A DNA stretch of 29,895 nucleotides, from positions 1-29,895 of IMG/VR virus record IMGVR_UViG_3300022839_000006; one strand, written 5' to 3'. This document shows, one piece after another, positions 27,628 to 29,895 of this stretch. The DNA is from a virus. The notes under the pieces are model-generated. The model made no database searches. It saw only the letters and a program-made list of their open reading frames with translations, and was not told the origin of the DNA. Position numbers and translations under genes: made by a program. Position 1 is the stretch's first letter. Every line of letters begins with the position of its first letter.

Positions 27628-29724
27628 ATGGATAGACGAGAACCATTTTATTGGCTAAACGAAGACTCGCGCAAATTCTTGTCACGAGGATATTTGAGCG
27701 AATCGGAAACACCTGAAAGTCGCATTCGCGACATTGCAAACACTGCAGAAAAATACCTTAACGAACCAGGATTTGCAGATAAATTCTACGAATATATGAG
27801 TCGTGGATATTATTCATTGGCTTCGCCTGTGTGGGCTAACTACGGCAAAGCGCGTGGTTTACCTGTTTCGTGCTTTGGATCATACATTGACGATCACATG
27901 GAATCGATTATGTACGGTGTTGCTGAAAACGGCATGCTAATGAAAAACGGTGGCGGGTGCTCTGGTTACTTCGGTGCAGTACGTCCACGTGGTTCCCATA
28001 TTAAGGATTCAGGCGAGTCCTCAGGATCTGTTCACTTTATGCAGCTATATGATACACTGTCGTCTGTAATATCGCAAGGGTCTGTTCGCAGAGGGTTCTT
28101 CACAGCATATCAAGACATCGATCACAAAGATGCGGACGAGTTCCTTGATATCGGTTCAGAAGGCAATCCGATTCAAGGTCTGACAACAGGAATTGTTGTA
28201 TCGGACGATTTTATTCGTCAGGTCAAGGCAGGTGATGCAGAGAAGCGTCGTCTTTGGGCTAAGGTTCTTCAACGTAGATCAGAGATGGGATATCCATACA
28301 TCCTATTTGGCGATAATGTAAACAATAACAAGCCACAGGTTTATAAAGACAAGGATATGCGTGTTCATGCTAGTAACATGTGCCTTCGTGGGGACAGTGT
28401 TATTACAATACAACTTCCTTCCAACACGCTTCCTGAAGTCGTTGAAATTGAAACATTCTGTAAGTTGTGGGCTATTGGCGGTATCCCATCTGATACAAAG
28501 GTTAAAACAGAACATGGTTTTCAAGTGGTGACTGCTGCTGCTCAAACAGGGTCCACTAAAGATATGATTCGAATCACAGACGATGTTACAGGAAAAGTTG
28601 TTGAGTGTACGCCCAACCACAAGCTATTCACTCAAAATAGAGGTTGGGTCGAGGCTCAAGATCTTACAGAAGAAGATCAATTGCTGATTGATGGTTCGTC
28701 GAGCAAAACAATCAAAACAGAAAGAATTACGTACGAAGAAGAAATCCCTGTGTACGACATCACAGTGCCAGAAACGCAATCATTTTTTGCTAATGATGTA
28801 TTAGTACACAACTGTGCAGAAATTTCCCTACCATCTTCTGTCGATGAGACGTTTACGTGTGTGCTTTCCTCAATTAACGTACTCTTTTGGGACGAACTCG
28901 CTCAAACAGATGCAATTGAAGTGATGACTAAATTTCTTGATACGGTATGCGAAGAATTTATCATCAAGACAGAGGGCCAAGAGTATCTCAAACGTGCACG
29001 AAACTTTGCAATTAATCACCGTGCATTGGGCGTAGGCATTCTTGGTTGGCACTCGTATCTTCAATCAAACATGATTCCTTTTGAATCGAAGGCAGCCTCC
29101 AAAAAGAATCTTGAGATTGCTAAGACGCTTCAGGAAAGATCGCATGCAGCCTCACGCGAGCTCGCTGTGTCGCTGGGCGAGCCTCCACTGCTTGAAGGCT
29201 ATGGAATGCGTAACGCAACTACCATGGCAATTGCGCCGACGCGGTCTAGTTCGTTTATTTTAGGACAAGTCAGCCAGTCCATTGAACCTGAATTCTCCAA
29301 CTGTTACGTCAAAGATCTTGCTAAGATTAAAGTAACAATCAAAAACCCCTACCTTGACAAACTACTTAGTGAAAAAGACAAAAATACGTATGATGTGTGG
29401 GAGTCGATTAAGACAAACGACGGATCAGTACAACACCTTACGTTTTTGACTGATGAAGAGAAGGAAGTGTTCAAGACGTTCTCGGAGATAAATGCATATG
29501 CAGTAATTGATCACGCTGCAATCAGACAACAATACATCGACCAAGGACAGAGCTTGAATCTTATGCTAGATCCTGACATGTCTGTAAAGGAAATCAACGC
29601 ACTGTATCTGTATGCACACGAGATGGGTGTAAAGAGTCTGTATTACAGCTTCTCAATGTCTGCTGCACAAGCGTTGACACGTAAGCGTGTACAATCGATG
29701 GACTGTGCTGCTTGCGAAGCCTAA
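27628..29724 (+). CDS. nrdA: Ribonucleotide reductase large subunit, class I, with mini-intein
   Basis: 698 residues, RBS AGAGGAT; 554 after removal of a 144-residue intein. It reduces ribonucleotides with radical transfer from NrdB. Marks: ASPVWANYGKARGLPVSCFGSYIDD (C82, half of the active-site disulfide), NGGGCSGYFG, RVHASNM, then after the intein C396-A-E398 (the N-x-C-x-E catalytic triad with the thiyl Cys), the TCVLSSINV cysteine, APTRSSSFILGQVSQSIEPEF, SLYYSFSMSAA (Tyr pair for radical transfer) and the C-terminal redox pair C693-AA-C696. There is no ATP-cone at the N-terminus, matching its presence on NrdB. Order is nrdB-nrdA, the reverse of T4. Confidence 0.94.
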   Translation: MDRREPFYWLNEDSRKFLSRGYLSESETPESRIRDIANTAEKYLNEPGFADKFYEYMSRGYYSLASPVWANYGKARGLPVSCFGSYIDDHMESIMYGVAENGMLMKNGGGCSGYFGAVRPRGSHIKDSGESSGSVHFMQLYDTLSSVISQGSVRRGFFTAYQDIDHKDADEFLDIGSEGNPIQGLTTGIVVSDDFIRQVKAGDAEKRRLWAKVLQRRSEMGYPYILFGDNVNNNKPQVYKDKDMRVHASNMCLRGDSVITIQLPSNTLPEVVEIETFCKLWAIGGIPSDTKVKTEHGFQVVTAAAQTGSTKDMIRITDDVTGKVVECTPNHKLFTQNRGWVEAQDLTEEDQLLIDGSSSKTIKTERITYEEEIPVYDITVPETQSFFANDVLVHNCAEISLPSSVDETFTCVLSSINVLFWDELAQTDAIEVMTKFLDTVCEEFIIKTEGQEYLKRARNFAINHRALGVGILGWHSYLQSNMIPFESKAASKKNLEIAKTLQERSHAASRELAVSLGEPPLLEGYGMRNATTMAIAPTRSSSFILGQVSQSIEPEFSNCYVKDLAKIKVTIKNPYLDKLLSEKDKNTYDVWESIKTNDGSVQHLTFLTDEEKEVFKTFSEINAYAVIDHAAIRQQYIDQGQSLNLMLDPDMSVKEINALYLYAHEMGVKSLYYSFSMSAAQALTRKRVQSMDCAACEA
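28381..28812 (+). mobile_element. Mini-intein in NrdA at the catalytic cysteine
   Basis: 144 residues: Cys252 (CLRGDSVI) to Asn395 (VLVHN), +1 Cys396. Block B is ECTPNHKLFT (TxxH), and block F/G is VYDITVPETQSFFANDVLVHN with the penultimate His. There is no endonuclease domain and no split, so it is a cis-splicing mini-intein. It interrupts N-x-C-x-E directly before the thiyl-radical cysteine; without splicing the enzyme should be dead. Confidence 0.93.
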
Positions 29725-29744
29725 AGCGACGGCGAATAAAAATT

Positions 29745-29771
29745 AAAAACGGGCTTCACAGCCCGTTTTTT
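29745..29771 (+). terminator. Rho-independent terminator after nrdA
   Basis: AAAAACGGGC (TTCACA) GCCCGTTTTT(T): GC stem, 6-nt loop and T-run; a textbook intrinsic terminator 20 nt after the nrdA stop. Confidence 0.93.
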
Positions 29772-29772
29772 G

Positions 29773-29801
29773 TTGACACGAGATTGTCTGTTCTGTACAA
29801 T
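29773..29801 (+). promoter_or_regulatory. Sigma70-type promoter
   Basis: TTGACA (29773-29778), 17-nt spacer, TACAAT (29796-29801). A near-consensus host-type promoter directly after the terminator, so probably an early gene start. Confidence 0.75.
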
Positions 29802-29809
29802 AATAAATA
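29802..29809 (+). promoter_or_regulatory. Late-promoter-like octamer (AATAAATA)
   Basis: Seven of eight bases to TATAAATA, directly after the -10 of the sigma70-type promoter. It may be chance, since the region is A+T-rich. Confidence 0.3.
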
Positions 29810-29830
29810 TCAACAAAGGAAGAATGTAAT

Positions 29831-29895
29831 ATGCTTATTGGACTTGTTACAACTGCCGCCAAGATTGTCAATGTGCTTGTTGTTGCAAGCATGGT
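29831..29895 (+). CDS. Start of a small hydrophobic protein (cut by window end)
   Basis: ATG at 29831 with AAAGGA upstream. The visible 21 residues (MLIGLVTTAAKIVNVLVVASM) are hydrophobic, like a membrane segment or signal anchor. It lies under the sigma70-type promoter. The rest is outside the window. Confidence 0.55.
   Translation, partial: MLIGLVTTAAKIVNVLVVASM

Overview
The window is a stretch of a T4-like (tailed, myovirus-type) phage genome, or of a metagenomic contig of one. Almost every gene lies on the + strand, packed with short gaps and many 1-8 nt start/stop overlaps. A T4-type replication set is recognisable: a probable gp33, then gp59, gp32, UvsX, gp41 and gp61, plus DHFR, thymidylate synthase and class I ribonucleotide reductase. 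Copies of the T4 late promoter octamer TATAAATA, or one-base variants, precede many genes. A phage 5-aminolevulinate synthase of the C4 (Shemin) type and a DUF1127 small protein point to an alphaproteobacterial host, probably aquatic; the host call is inference. I saw no tRNA, rRNA or CRISPR array.

Layout. 1-650: GC-rich DNA (about 68% in one 60-base line counted) with three small ORFs unlike the rest, possibly a chimeric joint or recent import. 716-2678: small phage proteins, then gp33-like and the gp59 helicase loader. 2777-3743: gp32 ssDNA-binding protein and a strong hairpin. 3768-6543: a small conserved gene, then uvsX broken by a split intein with a GIY-YIG homing endonuclease gene between its halves. 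6571-8574: gp41 helicase, also broken by a split intein but with no endonuclease. 8670-10765: a conserved phage protein and a metallophosphoesterase. 10795-12677: very small genes (including DUF1127) and hemA (ALAS). 12674-13009: the only minus-strand gene, an EF-hand membrane protein. 13140-19520: hypothetical, probably virion or head-associated genes, several with N-termini like T4 capsid-targeting leaders. 19517-22413: lysis and morphogenesis genes (GH19 endolysin, poly-Asp gp67-like protein, spanin pair, coiled-coil membrane protein). 22469-29724: gp61 primase, a Cys-rich conserved protein, DHFR, ThyA, NrdB with a fused ATP-cone, and NrdA interrupted by a mini-intein. 29745-29895: terminator, sigma70-like promoter and the start of a further gene.

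The genes serve DNA replication (gp32/59/41/61/UvsX), dNTP supply (DHFR/TS/NrdAB), late transcription (gp33 and TATAAATA sites), host metabolism (ALAS), and head assembly and lysis. The most striking feature is that three genes of replication and precursor supply (uvsX, gp41, nrdA) each carry an intein, in three different architectures: split with endonuclease, split without endonuclease, and contiguous mini-intein. In addition, the endonuclease gene start is buried in an RNA hairpin whose loop contains a late-promoter-like octamer.
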